Shown here: positions 1 through 7,931 of the stretch, one piece after another | How the letters are laid out: the number at the start of each line of letters is the position of its first letter | Position numbering within the stretch: position 1 is the stretch's first letter | Assembly (NCBI GenBank): GCA_024643555.1 | Contig: JAHEMQ010000002.1 | Location: 1 to 55,378, forward strand | Direction: 5' to 3' | Length of the DNA stretch: 55,378 nucleotides | Origin: Crocinitomicaceae bacterium | GTDB lineage: Bacteria > Bacteroidota > Bacteroidia > Flavobacteriales_D > Crocinitomicaceae | Position numbers and translations under genes: made by a program | Notes under the pieces: generated by a model | Told to the model about the DNA's origin: nothing | Databases searched by the model: none | Seen by the model: the letters and a program-made list of their open reading frames with translations, nothing else

Positions 1-1
1 G

Positions 2-76
2 GTAAATCCTATTGACATGCAGCAAGCTGGATGGCAAGCGATTTTGAATCAATTTAAGTCGCATTGCGAAGGATAA
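2..76 (+). CDS. C-terminal end of an AHSA1/SRPBCC-type protein (partial)
   Basis: Only the last 24 codons lie in the window, read in frame 2 and ending with TAA at 74-76. The tail, with a G-W-Q-x-I-L-x-x-F motif, looks like the last helix of AHSA1-type SRPBCC proteins (activator of Hsp90 ATPase homologues), which usually end in this way. The stop is 6 nt before the next start, so it probably forms an operon with the DUF1801 gene. SRPBCC and DUF1801 genes are often neighbours in Bacteroidota. The family call rests on a short tail and is tentative. Confidence 0.5.
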   Translation, partial: VNPIDMQQAGWQAILNQFKSHCEG

Positions 77-82
77 AAAACA

Positions 83-433
83 ATGCATCCCGAGGTTGAA
101 GCACATATTCGCTCGTTCCCTAAAGAAACACAAGAGAAGTTGTTGGCGCTGCGGTCATTTCTGTTAGATGCCGTTCCAGGATTGGAGGAAACGAAAAGTT
201 ATGGAATTCCCACGTTAAAATTGAACGGAAAAAACTTTATTCATTATGCTGGATATGCACGTCATATTGGATTTTATCCTGGAGCTGGACCCATAAAACA
301 ATTGAGTAGTGAATTGTTGAATTTTAACTACGCAAAAGGATCTATACAATTTCCTTTAAATGTTGAATTGCCCTTTGAACTTATTCAAAAAATCATCGAT
401 TTGAAATTATTGGGCACAAAAAAAAGCGCTTAG
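83..433 (+). CDS. DUF1801 (YdhG-like) domain protein
   Basis: A 116-residue cytoplasmic protein of DUF1801 type. It starts with the helix typical of the family (Y/H-x-x-x-F-P-x-x-x-Q-x-x-L-x-x-L-R), followed by the E-E-T-K-S-Y-G-I-P segment and the H-I-G-F-Y-P-G motif. Family members include YdhG/Fra-like proteins from Bacillus, sometimes described as iron chaperones, but the biochemical role of this subfamily is not established. The length is normal. It lies 6 nt after the SRPBCC tail, and its stop codon sits inside the hairpin at 423-439. Confidence 0.85.
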   Translation: MHPEVEAHIRSFPKETQEKLLALRSFLLDAVPGLEETKSYGIPTLKLNGKNFIHYAGYARHIGFYPGAGPIKQLSSELLNFNYAKGSIQFPLNVELPFELIQKIIDLKLLGTKKSA

Positions 434-446
434 CGCTTTCTTTTTT
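418..446. terminator. Bidirectional intrinsic terminator
   Basis: A perfect 8-bp inverted repeat (AAAGCGCT at 423-430, AGCGCTTT at 432-439) is flanked by an A run on the left and a T run on the right, so it can end transcription from both sides. The TAG stop of the DUF1801 gene (431-433) is inside the stem, and the stop of the convergent small ORF (445-447) overlaps the T run. Confidence 0.8.
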
Positions 447-678
447 AGTTCTTGCAAATGAAGATTTTTTGTTTTTTTAGTTTTTTCACCTCGTGAGCCT
501 TGCTGTAGTTTAGAATAAAATTGAGCGTGGCTTTGGAAGGTGTTAACTTTGCTTCATTTCCCAGTAACGTTTCGGAGTAAAATTTTTGAACCATAGGCAA
601 ATTATCAGTTTTTCCTTTAAACGTGAACTTTGTGTGATTATTGTTTTTGCAGTAAAATTTCATGGATTGTGTTTTCAA
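445..678 (-). CDS. Small hypothetical protein
   Basis: An ORF of 77 codons, or 72 from the second ATG at 663. It is lysine-rich, with the composition of a small cytoplasmic protein and no membrane segment. It fills the gap between two plus-strand genes, and its stop coincides with the T run of a bidirectional terminator, which is the main reason to think it is real. No family was recognised. It could also be a chance ORF. Confidence 0.45.
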   Translation of the reverse strand: MKTQSMKFYCKNNNHTKFTFKGKTDNLPMVQKFYSETLLGNEAKLTPSKATLNFILNYSKAHEVKKLKKQKIFICKN

Positions 679-768
679 CTGTTGAACAGAGTGGTGGAAA
701 CAGCTTTTCTTTCTTCCAATGAATCGTTTTTATGGTGAAACATTCGATTCGATTAATCCTAATTTTAC

Positions 769-776
769 TACTTTTG
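769..776 (+). promoter_or_regulatory. -7 element of the fbaA promoter
   Basis: TACTTTTG matches the Bacteroidota -7 consensus TAnnTTTG. It lies 20 nt before the ATG at 797, which places the transcript start near 781-783. This means translation starts at 797, and not at the in-frame ATG at 719. No clear -33 TTTG is seen. Confidence 0.5.
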
Positions 777-796
777 CCACATCAATCAACAACACA

Positions 797-1864
797 ATGA
801 GTAATTTAATAAAACCAGGAGTAGCAACAGGGGATGCCGTTCAAGCCATCTTTCAATTAGCCAAGCAAAAAGGTTTTGCCTTGCCTGCAGTCAATGTCAC
901 TAGTTCAAGTACTGTCAATGGTGTCATGGAAGCAGCTGCCAAATTAAACGCGCCAGCGATTATTCAATTTTCGAATGGAGGATGTTTATATTTTGCAGGA
1001 AAAGCCTTGTCCAATGAACATGAAAAAGCGGCTATCTTAGGCGGAATAGCAGGGGCGAAACACGTGCATGCTTTGGCAGAAGCCTATGGCGCAACAATCA
1101 TCTTACATACCGATCATTGTGCAAAAAAATTGCTTCCTTGGATTGATGGATTACTCGAAGCAGGTGAACAATTTTTTCAAGAAACAGGAAAACCATTGTA
1201 CAGTTCACATATGATTGACTTAAGTGAAGAGTCATTAGTGGAGAACTTGGACATCTGTAAACAATACTTAGCACGCATGTCCAAAATGGGCATGACGCTG
1301 GAAATCGAACTTGGAATTACTGGGGGGGAAGAAGATGGTGTGGATAATTCAGATGTCGACAACTCAAAATTGTACACGCAACCCGAAGAGGTGGCCTATG
1401 CCTATGAAGAATTGATGAAGGTTAGTCCGCGTTTTACGATTGCTGCTGCGTTTGGAAATGTACATGGCGTGTATAAACCTGGAAATGTACAATTAACTCC
1501 AGTCATTTTGAAAAATTCTCAAGCATACATACAAGATAAGTACCAAACTGGACCAAATCCCATTGACTTTGTTTTTCATGGTGGATCAGGTTCAAGTGTA
1601 GAGGAAATTCGCGAAGCCATCGGGTACGGTGTAGTAAAAATGAACATCGATACGGACTTGCAATTTGCATTTACAGAGGGTGTTCGTGATTATGTTGCGA
1701 AAAATATGGAGTATCTTCGCACACAAATAGGAAATCCTGAAGGGGATGATTTACCCAATAAAAAATACTACGATCCCCGAAAATGGATGCGTGATGGTGA
1801 ATTGACTTTTATCAAACGCTTGTCACAATCCTTCGAGGACTTAAACAATGTTAACACCTTATAA
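797..1864 (+). CDS. fbaA: Class II fructose-bisphosphate aldolase
   Basis: Zinc-dependent aldolase that cleaves fructose 1,6-bisphosphate to dihydroxyacetone phosphate and glyceraldehyde 3-phosphate in glycolysis and gluconeogenesis. It closely follows E. coli FbaA from end to end: K-P-G-V-x-T-G-D at the start, the zinc/catalytic segment H-T-D-H-C-A-K-K, M-I-D-L-S-E-E-S, E-E-D-G-V-D-N, the zinc histidine in H-G-V-Y-K-P-G-N, the phosphate loop F-H-G-G-S-G-S, and N-I-D-T-D. Start 797 gives 355 residues, near the 359 of E. coli. The 26 codons upstream (from 719) have no counterpart in the family, and a -7 element lies within them. accD follows 10 nt downstream. Confidence 0.96.
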   Translation: MSNLIKPGVATGDAVQAIFQLAKQKGFALPAVNVTSSSTVNGVMEAAAKLNAPAIIQFSNGGCLYFAGKALSNEHEKAAILGGIAGAKHVHALAEAYGATIILHTDHCAKKLLPWIDGLLEAGEQFFQETGKPLYSSHMIDLSEESLVENLDICKQYLARMSKMGMTLEIELGITGGEEDGVDNSDVDNSKLYTQPEEVAYAYEELMKVSPRFTIAAAFGNVHGVYKPGNVQLTPVILKNSQAYIQDKYQTGPNPIDFVFHGGSGSSVEEIREAIGYGVVKMNIDTDLQFAFTEGVRDYVAKNMEYLRTQIGNPEGDDLPNKKYYDPRKWMRDGELTFIKRLSQSFEDLNNVNTL

Positions 1865-1874
1865 TTTGAAAGAA

Positions 1875-2720
1875 ATGTCTTGGTTTAAACGAAGTAAGGA
1901 AGGAATTACAACTGCTACAAGTGATAAAAAAGAGGTTCCAGAAGGACTTTGGGTGCGTTGTTCGAATTGTAAAACACTTTTTACGAGTGACGATTTGGCA
2001 AAAAATCACTACGTATGCGACCGCTGTTCACATCACGAACGAATTGGATCCGAAGAGTATTTTCAACTCATTTTCGATGACGGAAAATACACGGAAATTG
2101 CGGCAGATTTAACTTCGGGAGATCCCTTGGAATTTACCGACACGAAAAAATATACAGATCGCGTTGCTGCCTCTCAAAAATCTTCCGGATTAAAAGATGC
2201 TTTGCGCACTGCAAAGGGTAGCATTGATGGACAACCCTTGGTTATTTCAGCCATGGATTTTAATTTCATTGGTGGATCCCTAGGGTCTGTCATGGGTGAA
2301 AAAATTGTGCAAGGAATTGAAGAAGCAATTCGTTCAAAATCTGCCTTTATGATTATTTCGAAATCAGGTGGAGCGCGTATGATGGAGGCCGGATTTTCCT
2401 TGATGCAAATGGCGAAAGTTTCTGGTAAACTTGGGCAATTATCTGAAGCGAAATTGCCATATATATCTTATCTAACAGACCCAACGACGGGCGGTGTAAC
2501 AGCATCCTTTGCCATGCTTGGCGACATCAATATTGCGGAGCCTGGAGCGTTAATTGCCTTTGCTGGTCCGCGAGTGGTAAAAGAAACAATTGGTCGTGAT
2601 TTACCAGATGGATTCCAAACATCAGAATTTTTGTTGGAACATGGATTTTTAGATTTTATTGTGGATCGAACAGAAATAAAGGAAAAACTTAGTTTAGCCA
2701 TAAAGATGTTCATGAGCTAA
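1875..2720 (+). CDS. accD: Acetyl-CoA carboxylase carboxyltransferase subunit beta
   Basis: AccD forms, with AccA, the carboxyltransferase that moves the carboxyl group from biotin to acetyl-CoA, giving malonyl-CoA for fatty acid synthesis. The N-terminal zinc ribbon is intact (C29, C32, C48, C51), and the crotonase-fold core shows S-G-G-A-R-M-M-E, P-T-T-G-G-V-T-A-S-F-A-M-L-G-D and G-P-R-V-V-K-E-T-I. The length of 281 residues is typical. The ATG at 1875 fits the usual M-S-W-F-K-R start better than the upstream ATG at 1848, which would overlap fbaA. It is 10 nt after fbaA and 6 nt before the MBL gene, so the three are probably co-transcribed. Confidence 0.96.
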   Translation: MSWFKRSKEGITTATSDKKEVPEGLWVRCSNCKTLFTSDDLAKNHYVCDRCSHHERIGSEEYFQLIFDDGKYTEIAADLTSGDPLEFTDTKKYTDRVAASQKSSGLKDALRTAKGSIDGQPLVISAMDFNFIGGSLGSVMGEKIVQGIEEAIRSKSAFMIISKSGGARMMEAGFSLMQMAKVSGKLGQLSEAKLPYISYLTDPTTGGVTASFAMLGDINIAEPGALIAFAGPRVVKETIGRDLPDGFQTSEFLLEHGFLDFIVDRTEIKEKLSLAIKMFMS

Positions 2721-2726
2721 ATCGAA

Positions 2727-3422
2727 ATGAAGCTCACGAAATTAAACGATGATAGCTCCTGGCTCTGGGATATTTCTGGAATCAAGGTGCTAGTAGACCC
2801 GTGGTTTTCGAAGAGTCAAGTAGACTTTCATCCCTTATTCTCTCAACAGTTTCATGTGAAGGAGCAAACATCCATGGATGAAATTCCGCAGGTTGATTTC
2901 ATTTTCCTATCTCATCCATTTACGGACCATTGTAACAAGGAGACCTTGTTGGAATTAGACCCTACGATTCCGGTCATTTGTTTGCCATCCATTCAAAAAA
3001 AAGTTCAAAAATGGAGGCACTTTCAATCATTTATTTCTTTGGAGAATGCTCCGTTTGAATTGGAAAAAATTTCAGTGACTAGCCTCATAGATTTGGTGCA
3101 TCATGCCTACCTTATTTCAGATGGCACTCAAGCATTTTGTTATGCGCCTCACGGTTGTAAGTCCATTTTGCCAAATAAAAAGGCTCAGCTGTTGATAACC
3201 ACCACCACCACTTATTCCTTGCCTTTTTTCTTAGGTGGGACGGTAAATCTTGGGGTAGGTAAAGCGTTGGATTTGGCAGAAAAATTAGCAGCCACTCAGC
3301 TCATTTCCACTCATGACGAAGTGAAAATTCAAAAGGGAATTGTTGCTGTATTATCCAAACGGACATTTGCAAATCATCCTGGAGTTCTCGCGTTACAGCC
3401 ATTTGAATCTTTCGAGTTCTAA
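2727..3422 (+). CDS. MBL-fold metallo-hydrolase-like protein with altered metal motif
   Basis: A 231-residue protein with the layout of UlaG-like metallo-beta-lactamase-fold proteins: G-x-x-V-L-V-D-P-W-F near residue 20, then a motif around residue 68 reading S-H-P-F-T-D-H-C-N, then further histidines in A-P-H-G and S-T-H-D-E. The normal metal motif is H-x-H-x-D-H. Here the second histidine is phenylalanine, so the metal site is altered and the enzyme may be inactive or use one metal. It has no signal peptide. It is 6 nt behind accD. The substrate is unknown. Confidence 0.75.
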   Translation: MKLTKLNDDSSWLWDISGIKVLVDPWFSKSQVDFHPLFSQQFHVKEQTSMDEIPQVDFIFLSHPFTDHCNKETLLELDPTIPVICLPSIQKKVQKWRHFQSFISLENAPFELEKISVTSLIDLVHHAYLISDGTQAFCYAPHGCKSILPNKKAQLLITTTTTYSLPFFLGGTVNLGVGKALDLAEKLAATQLISTHDEVKIQKGIVAVLSKRTFANHPGVLALQPFESFEF

Positions 3423-3474
3423 ATTTTTTTAACTCCCTTCTTATGCGTATTTTAGGACTCTCAAATCAGTTCCT

Positions 3475-6400
3475 ATGCGCAAATTATTTGTTTTCCTATC
3501 GTTTTTAATCCTTGGATTTCAGTCCATGGCTCAAGACACAACTTGGGTTCAAACCTTTACATTTGATTCAATCACTTCACGTCGATCTTGGTTTCAGTTT
3601 CCACCAGAGTTAGATACCATGCGTTTCGAAAAGGTAATGATGTTCTACAAGTTAAAATGTAGTCCATTGACCACTTGGGATCAATACGATTGTGGCGAAT
3701 GGGATTACTTAACGTATACACGTGTTTTTGATCATACGGGAGTCTTCGATTCGGTAGCAAAAAATTCCAGTCGCTATTTGTCGAATTGGACTTCTCCTAG
3801 CGTCGTTAATTTTAAACCCCTTCCATACCTAGAATCCGACACCTATCAGCGTCAAGAATTTCAACGAAATGCAAATGGATTGATTTACTCCACACCTGAA
3901 GTGTCGAACACCACAACGAATTGGCCATTTCAAACGAATCAAAAAGGAACGCGTTTTCAAATGTTAATCACTGCTCAGCAATTGATGGCAGCCAACGTTC
4001 AGGCAGGAGATCTTCAATCTTTGAAGTTATTTGTACAGAATCTTGGATCAAATGGAAATGTATATTTCCCGAGTATCCGCATCAAATCAACCAATGATCC
4101 AGAATTATTGACTTTTCATTCCGTTGGATTTACAGAAGTTTACAACAGATCAAGAGGGATTCCGAATGGACAATCACCTTTGGTATTGGGGCCTAATGAA
4201 TTTATTTTTTACCAAGCTTTTAATTGGGATGGAATTTCCAATTTAATTGTGGAATATTCCTTTGAAAATGATTTCCCTAATCCATCCTCCTTGAGTTTCG
4301 AGAGCGTATCGGTTTCGGGTAATAAAGCGCTTTCTTATCAGGGGAAAAATGGTTGTTTGACATTTAACGGCAATAATTACACAATGTTGGAGTATTCAGA
4401 TGAGTTGATGGGTGACGAAGTCACCATTGAATTCTGGGCAAAAGGAAACGGCGTGGCAGGATCAAACACAAGTTTTCTAGAAGCTTATGACACCCTCGGA
4501 AATCGCATTTTAAACATTCACATGCCTTGGAGTAATAATAACCTGTATTGGGATGCAGGAAATCAAACAGGTTATGACCGTATCAATAAAGCGATGGCTA
4601 CCAATGAAATTGACTCCATTTGGAACCATTGGGCATTTGTGAAAAAACAAAGCACAGGAGAAATGTTCATCTATAAAAATGGCGCTTTGTGGCATTCTGG
4701 GACTGGATTAAACCGATCGATGGGTTATATTCATCGTTTTATTTTGGGCGCTAGTAAAGACCAATCAATTAAATGGAAAGGAAGTATAGATGAATTTAGG
4801 GTATTTAATTCAGCTCTATCGCAAGCAACTATTCAAGCAAATTACAATCATAAAATAGATGCTTCACATCCCAATTGGTCCAATTTAAAAGTATACTACG
4901 ACTTTGATAACGTCAATTACGCAGTGGATCAATCAACGAATCACTTCGACCTTATGCCTTCGGAGTTCCAGATGATTCAATTTAATGAATTACCATTGGT
5001 CGGAACAACAAATGAAAATGCGATTCCTAAATTTTCTTTTGGACAAGGAAACTCTGTGACACCGGTTGATACGGCTTATACGAATCAACTGAGATTAATC
5101 GAACCGATCGTTGTCTTTGAACAAGTCCCTCTTTTCCGTCATTTTGATATCGTCAATAGTTTTATTGGTGTTCCAGATGGAGACATGCATGTTTATGACA
5201 TGTATGGGCATGAATTAAGTACACAGCACATTCAAACTACGGTGTCCTTGCCTAACACCCCAATCGTTTGCTACAATCCACCTTATGAAATTGTAAAAGA
5301 TGTGGAAATTGCACGTTACATTACGCCATATGGAATTCAATTTGATTTAGGTCCGAATGGATTTACATGGAAATACGATGTAACGGATTATCAAATGTAT
5401 TTGAAAGGAATGGTGGATTTAGCCGCGCACAACACCCAAGAATTAATCGATTTAAAATTTGCGTTTATTGAAGGAATTCCTCCTCGTGATGTGCATTCGC
5501 GTCAACCAATTTGGAGTGACTTTAAATCGTACAATTTTGCACAAATGGCGAACGACGTGGTTCTTCAAGAAAAACCAATTGTTCTTTCTGATACCTCTGA
5601 GATGTTTAAAATTAAAACGAGAATGTCTGGACACGGTCAAGTAGGTGATGGTGCCTGCTGTGAATGGGTGGCGAATGACCACCAAATAAAAGTCGACGGA
5701 GTTCCACGTTTTAACTGGAATATTTGGCAGTCCACAGATTGCGGTGATAATCCGAACATTGGACAAGGTGGAACGTGGCCGTATGCACGCGAAGGCTGGT
5801 GTCCGGGTGATCGTGTCAAGGAACATGAATTCGAGTTGACTCCTTTCGTGACACCGGGTGATACCGTAAAGCTCGACTACGCCATTAATGCTGTTCCTGG
5901 AAATGACCCTGGACAAGCTGGTGGAAATTACATTGCAGCCTACGACCTTATTTCCTATTCTGCTCCAAATTTCCAAAATGATGCATCGATTTCCGATGTT
6001 TTGAATCCAAACAATTGGGAATATTATAGCAAATGGAATCCAACCTGCCAAAATCCTCGTGTGGTGTTAAAAAACACGGGAGCACAACCTTTGACTTCTT
6101 GTCGTATTTTCGCCTGGATAACTTATGGTGTGAACTTGGTATATGATTGGACTGGAAACCTTGGATTCTTAGAGGAAACAGTGATTGAATTGCCTGTTCC
6201 AAACAATGATTGGTGGATGGATTACAATAGTCATCAAACTTTTACTGCATGGGTAGCAGATGTAAATGGCATCATTGGTGAAGATGAGTACAATCAAAAC
6301 AGTTTGAAATCGGTCAAATTTGATGCTCCAGAGCGCATTGACGGCGCCTTCTATGTTTGGTTAACCACCAATAACAAGGCCAGTGAAAACAAATACCGCT

Positions 6401-6945
6401 TAATCGATCATGCTGGTAACATCTTGTTCCAGCGCGATGTATTAACAAATCAAACGCAGTATAAAGACACCTTTAACTTGGCACCAGGTTGTTATTCCAT
6501 TATTATTGAGGATTCGGACAGTGACGGACTTGGATTTTGGTATTCAAATCAAGTGGAAGGTGAAACAACTGGACAAATGCGCTTGCGTCAGGTCGGTGGT
6601 TCGTACATTGAGTTCTTTCCAGCGGATTTTGGAAATTACCACCGTTACGATTTCTCCGTCGGATTCACTTTAGGAGTAAAAGAGGAGGAATTAGCACATG
6701 AAATTGCTGTGTTCCCGAATCCAACGACCGGTTTAACAACCATTGAAGTGAGTGGTTCTGTTTATCATGATGCGAACATCGAATTGTATGATTTATCCGG
6801 AAGAAAATTACTCTCGGAAAAAATGAATGCCACAGAATTTTTCGCGGAATCGTTCATTGATTTGAGCGCAATGCAAGCTGGGACCTACCTTGTTCGCATC
6901 ACAACCAATCAGCGTGTGTATACGAAAGAATTGATTAAGCAATAA
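3475..6945 (+). CDS. Secreted PNGase F-like protein with LamG domain and T9SS sorting domain
   Basis: A 1156-residue secreted protein. A signal peptide (about residues 1-19, ending S-M-A-Q) precedes a region with C-G-E-W-D-Y-L-T, known from peptide-N-glycosidase F-related proteins. A LamG/concanavalin-like domain follows (about 285-500, with T-I-E-F-W-A-K-G and I-D-E-F-R-V-F-N). Next come segments matching the PNGase F core (Y-D-V-T-D-Y, then F-I-E-G-I-P-P-R-D-V near 660) and its C-terminal domain (G-H-G at 720-730, K-V-D-G, G-G-T-W-P-Y-A-R-E-G-W-C-P-G near 760-775). The end is a type A T9SS sorting domain starting at F-P-N-P-T-T-G. PNGase F releases N-glycans from glycoproteins. Activity here is inferred, since catalytic residues cannot be assigned without alignment. 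It ends 1 nt from the convergent DUF1003 gene. Confidence 0.8.
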   Translation: MRKLFVFLSFLILGFQSMAQDTTWVQTFTFDSITSRRSWFQFPPELDTMRFEKVMMFYKLKCSPLTTWDQYDCGEWDYLTYTRVFDHTGVFDSVAKNSSRYLSNWTSPSVVNFKPLPYLESDTYQRQEFQRNANGLIYSTPEVSNTTTNWPFQTNQKGTRFQMLITAQQLMAANVQAGDLQSLKLFVQNLGSNGNVYFPSIRIKSTNDPELLTFHSVGFTEVYNRSRGIPNGQSPLVLGPNEFIFYQAFNWDGISNLIVEYSFENDFPNPSSLSFESVSVSGNKALSYQGKNGCLTFNGNNYTMLEYSDELMGDEVTIEFWAKGNGVAGSNTSFLEAYDTLGNRILNIHMPWSNNNLYWDAGNQTGYDRINKAMATNEIDSIWNHWAFVKKQSTGEMFIYKNGALWHSGTGLNRSMGYIHRFILGASKDQSIKWKGSIDEFRVFNSALSQATIQANYNHKIDASHPNWSNLKVYYDFDNVNYAVDQSTNHFDLMPSEFQMIQFNELPLVGTTNENAIPKFSFGQGNSVTPVDTAYTNQLRLIEPIVVFEQVPLFRHFDIVNSFIGVPDGDMHVYDMYGHELSTQHIQTTVSLPNTPIVCYNPPYEIVKDVEIARYITPYGIQFDLGPNGFTWKYDVTDYQMYLKGMVDLAAHNTQELIDLKFAFIEGIPPRDVHSRQPIWSDFKSYNFAQMANDVVLQEKPIVLSDTSEMFKIKTRMSGHGQVGDGACCEWVANDHQIKVDGVPRFNWNIWQSTDCGDNPNIGQGGTWPYAREGWCPGDRVKEHEFELTPFVTPGDTVKLDYAINAVPGNDPGQAGGNYIAAYDLISYSAPNFQNDASISDVLNPNNWEYYSKWNPTCQNPRVVLKNTGAQPLTSCRIFAWITYGVNLVYDWTGNLGFLEETVIELPVPNNDWWMDYNSHQTFTAWVADVNGIIGEDEYNQNSLKSVKFDAPERIDGAFYVWLTTNNKASENKYRLIDHAGNILFQRDVLTNQTQYKDTFNLAPGCYSIIIEDSDSDGLGFWYSNQVEGETTGQMRLRQVGGSYIEFFPADFGNYHRYDFSVGFTLGVKEEELAHEIAVFPNPTTGLTTIEVSGSVYHDANIELYDLSGRKLLSEKMNATEFFAESFIDLSAMQAGTYLVRITTNQRVYTKELIKQ

Positions 6946-6946
6946 A

Positions 6947-7681
6947 TCAAGCCTTGTTGCCGGAATTGATGCTTTGTAAAATATCCTTCATCATTTCGAT
7001 TTGAATTTGTTGAATTTCAAACAAATCGCGTTGTTGGTGAATGATTAAATGATCAATTTTTTCATGCAAAGTACGAATTTCTAGTTCGGATTTCAAGTTG
7101 ACCATGTAGTCCAGTTTGGAACGTTCACGGTCCTTCTCCTCCTGACGGTTTTGACTCATCATGATGATGGGTGCTTGCAAAGATGCAATGCAGGATAAGA
7201 TTAAGTTCAATAAGATAAATGGATAGGGGTCAAACCCTTTGTTCATTAGAAAACTGACATTTATGACAATCCATATAAACAGGAAGATACCGAAGGAAGT
7301 GATAAAGGTCCAGCTCCCACCAAAACTAGCGACCTTATCGGCCATGCGCTGTCCCAAGGTAAGTGGACTATTATCCTGAGCAATGGCCAAATTACTGATT
7401 TGCGTTTCATTCGAAAGTGTATCAATGACCATTTTCTCTAATGATGAAAGTTCGCCCATTTGTCCTTGTAATTTGGAAGCGATAAACTGGACACGGCAAG
7501 CGCTCAATTCACTCAAGGAAAAGATACTGTTGTCATCTATGTTTGGATGCTCTTGTTGAATAAACTTTAATAGATTGTCCGAAATGGAACGGGCTTCTAC
7601 TTTTTGTGAAAGCGGGAAATTCTCTTTGCTTAAGTCACTAATGAAAAGTTCTTCTGCTGCTTTTGATTCGGATTGTGCCAT
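6947..7681 (-). CDS. DUF1003 inner-membrane protein
   Basis: A 244-residue protein with a soluble N-terminal half and a DUF1003 domain in the second half. The domain shows a G-x-R-M-A-D-K-V-A-S-F-G-G-S-W-T-F start, two hydrophobic membrane segments separated by the D-P-Y-P-F-I-L-L-N loop, and then the conserved S-x-x-Q-A-P-I-I-M-M-S-Q-N-R-Q and D-R-x-R-x-x-x-D-Y segment. The C-terminal tail is probably coiled coil. The function of the family is unknown. It converges on the PNGase F-like gene with no terminator between, and is divergent from the microprotein and choice-of-anchor-B genes. Confidence 0.88.
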   Translation of the reverse strand: MAQSESKAAEELFISDLSKENFPLSQKVEARSISDNLLKFIQQEHPNIDDNSIFSLSELSACRVQFIASKLQGQMGELSSLEKMVIDTLSNETQISNLAIAQDNSPLTLGQRMADKVASFGGSWTFITSFGIFLFIWIVINVSFLMNKGFDPYPFILLNLILSCIASLQAPIIMMSQNRQEEKDRERSKLDYMVNLKSELEIRTLHEKIDHLIIHQQRDLFEIQQIQIEMMKDILQSINSGNKA

Positions 7682-7822
7682 GTGCTGAATTTTTACTCGA
7701 AATTAAGCTTTTCTCGGATTCATTGAATTAATTCGAAGGAATTTCCTAACGAGGAAATATCGACTTCCAAGTGTACAGACTGAGGTGTGTTACCTTTCGA
7801 CATTTATCCTTATTTTTACTTT

Positions 7823-7921
7823 ATGAATTGGAAAGAAGCCATTGTGAAGTATTTCCCAGATGTGTGGCAATACTTGATTATCATCGTCATTTTTATCATC
7901 GCAGCTATTTTTATCCTTTAA
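7823..7921 (+). CDS. 32-residue single-pass membrane microprotein
   Basis: A short ORF from ATG 7823 to TAA 7921 lies alone in the 250-nt gap between the DUF1003 gene and the choice-of-anchor-B gene. It starts with an amphipathic stretch of about 17 residues (M-N-W-K-E-A-I-V-K-Y-F-P-D-V-W-Q-Y) and ends in about 15 strongly hydrophobic residues (L-I-I-I-V-I-F and so on to the C-terminus). That is the shape of a small tail-anchored or single-pass inner-membrane protein. A TAnnTTT-like element (TACCTTTC, near 7791) lies upstream. The next gene starts 10 nt after its stop, so it could act as a leader cistron. No family was recognised. Confidence 0.5.
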   Translation: MNWKEAIVKYFPDVWQYLIIIVIFIIAAIFIL

Positions 7922-7931
7922 GTCCTTGCTT

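Noticed and set aside
719-796. N-terminal extension of fbaA from ATG 719
   Set aside because: The residues have no counterpart in FbaA, and a -7 promoter element lies within them.
5452-6051. 199-residue minus-strand ORF within the PNGase F-like gene
   Set aside because: It is the reverse-frame shadow of a strong coding region and lacks any recognisable protein features.
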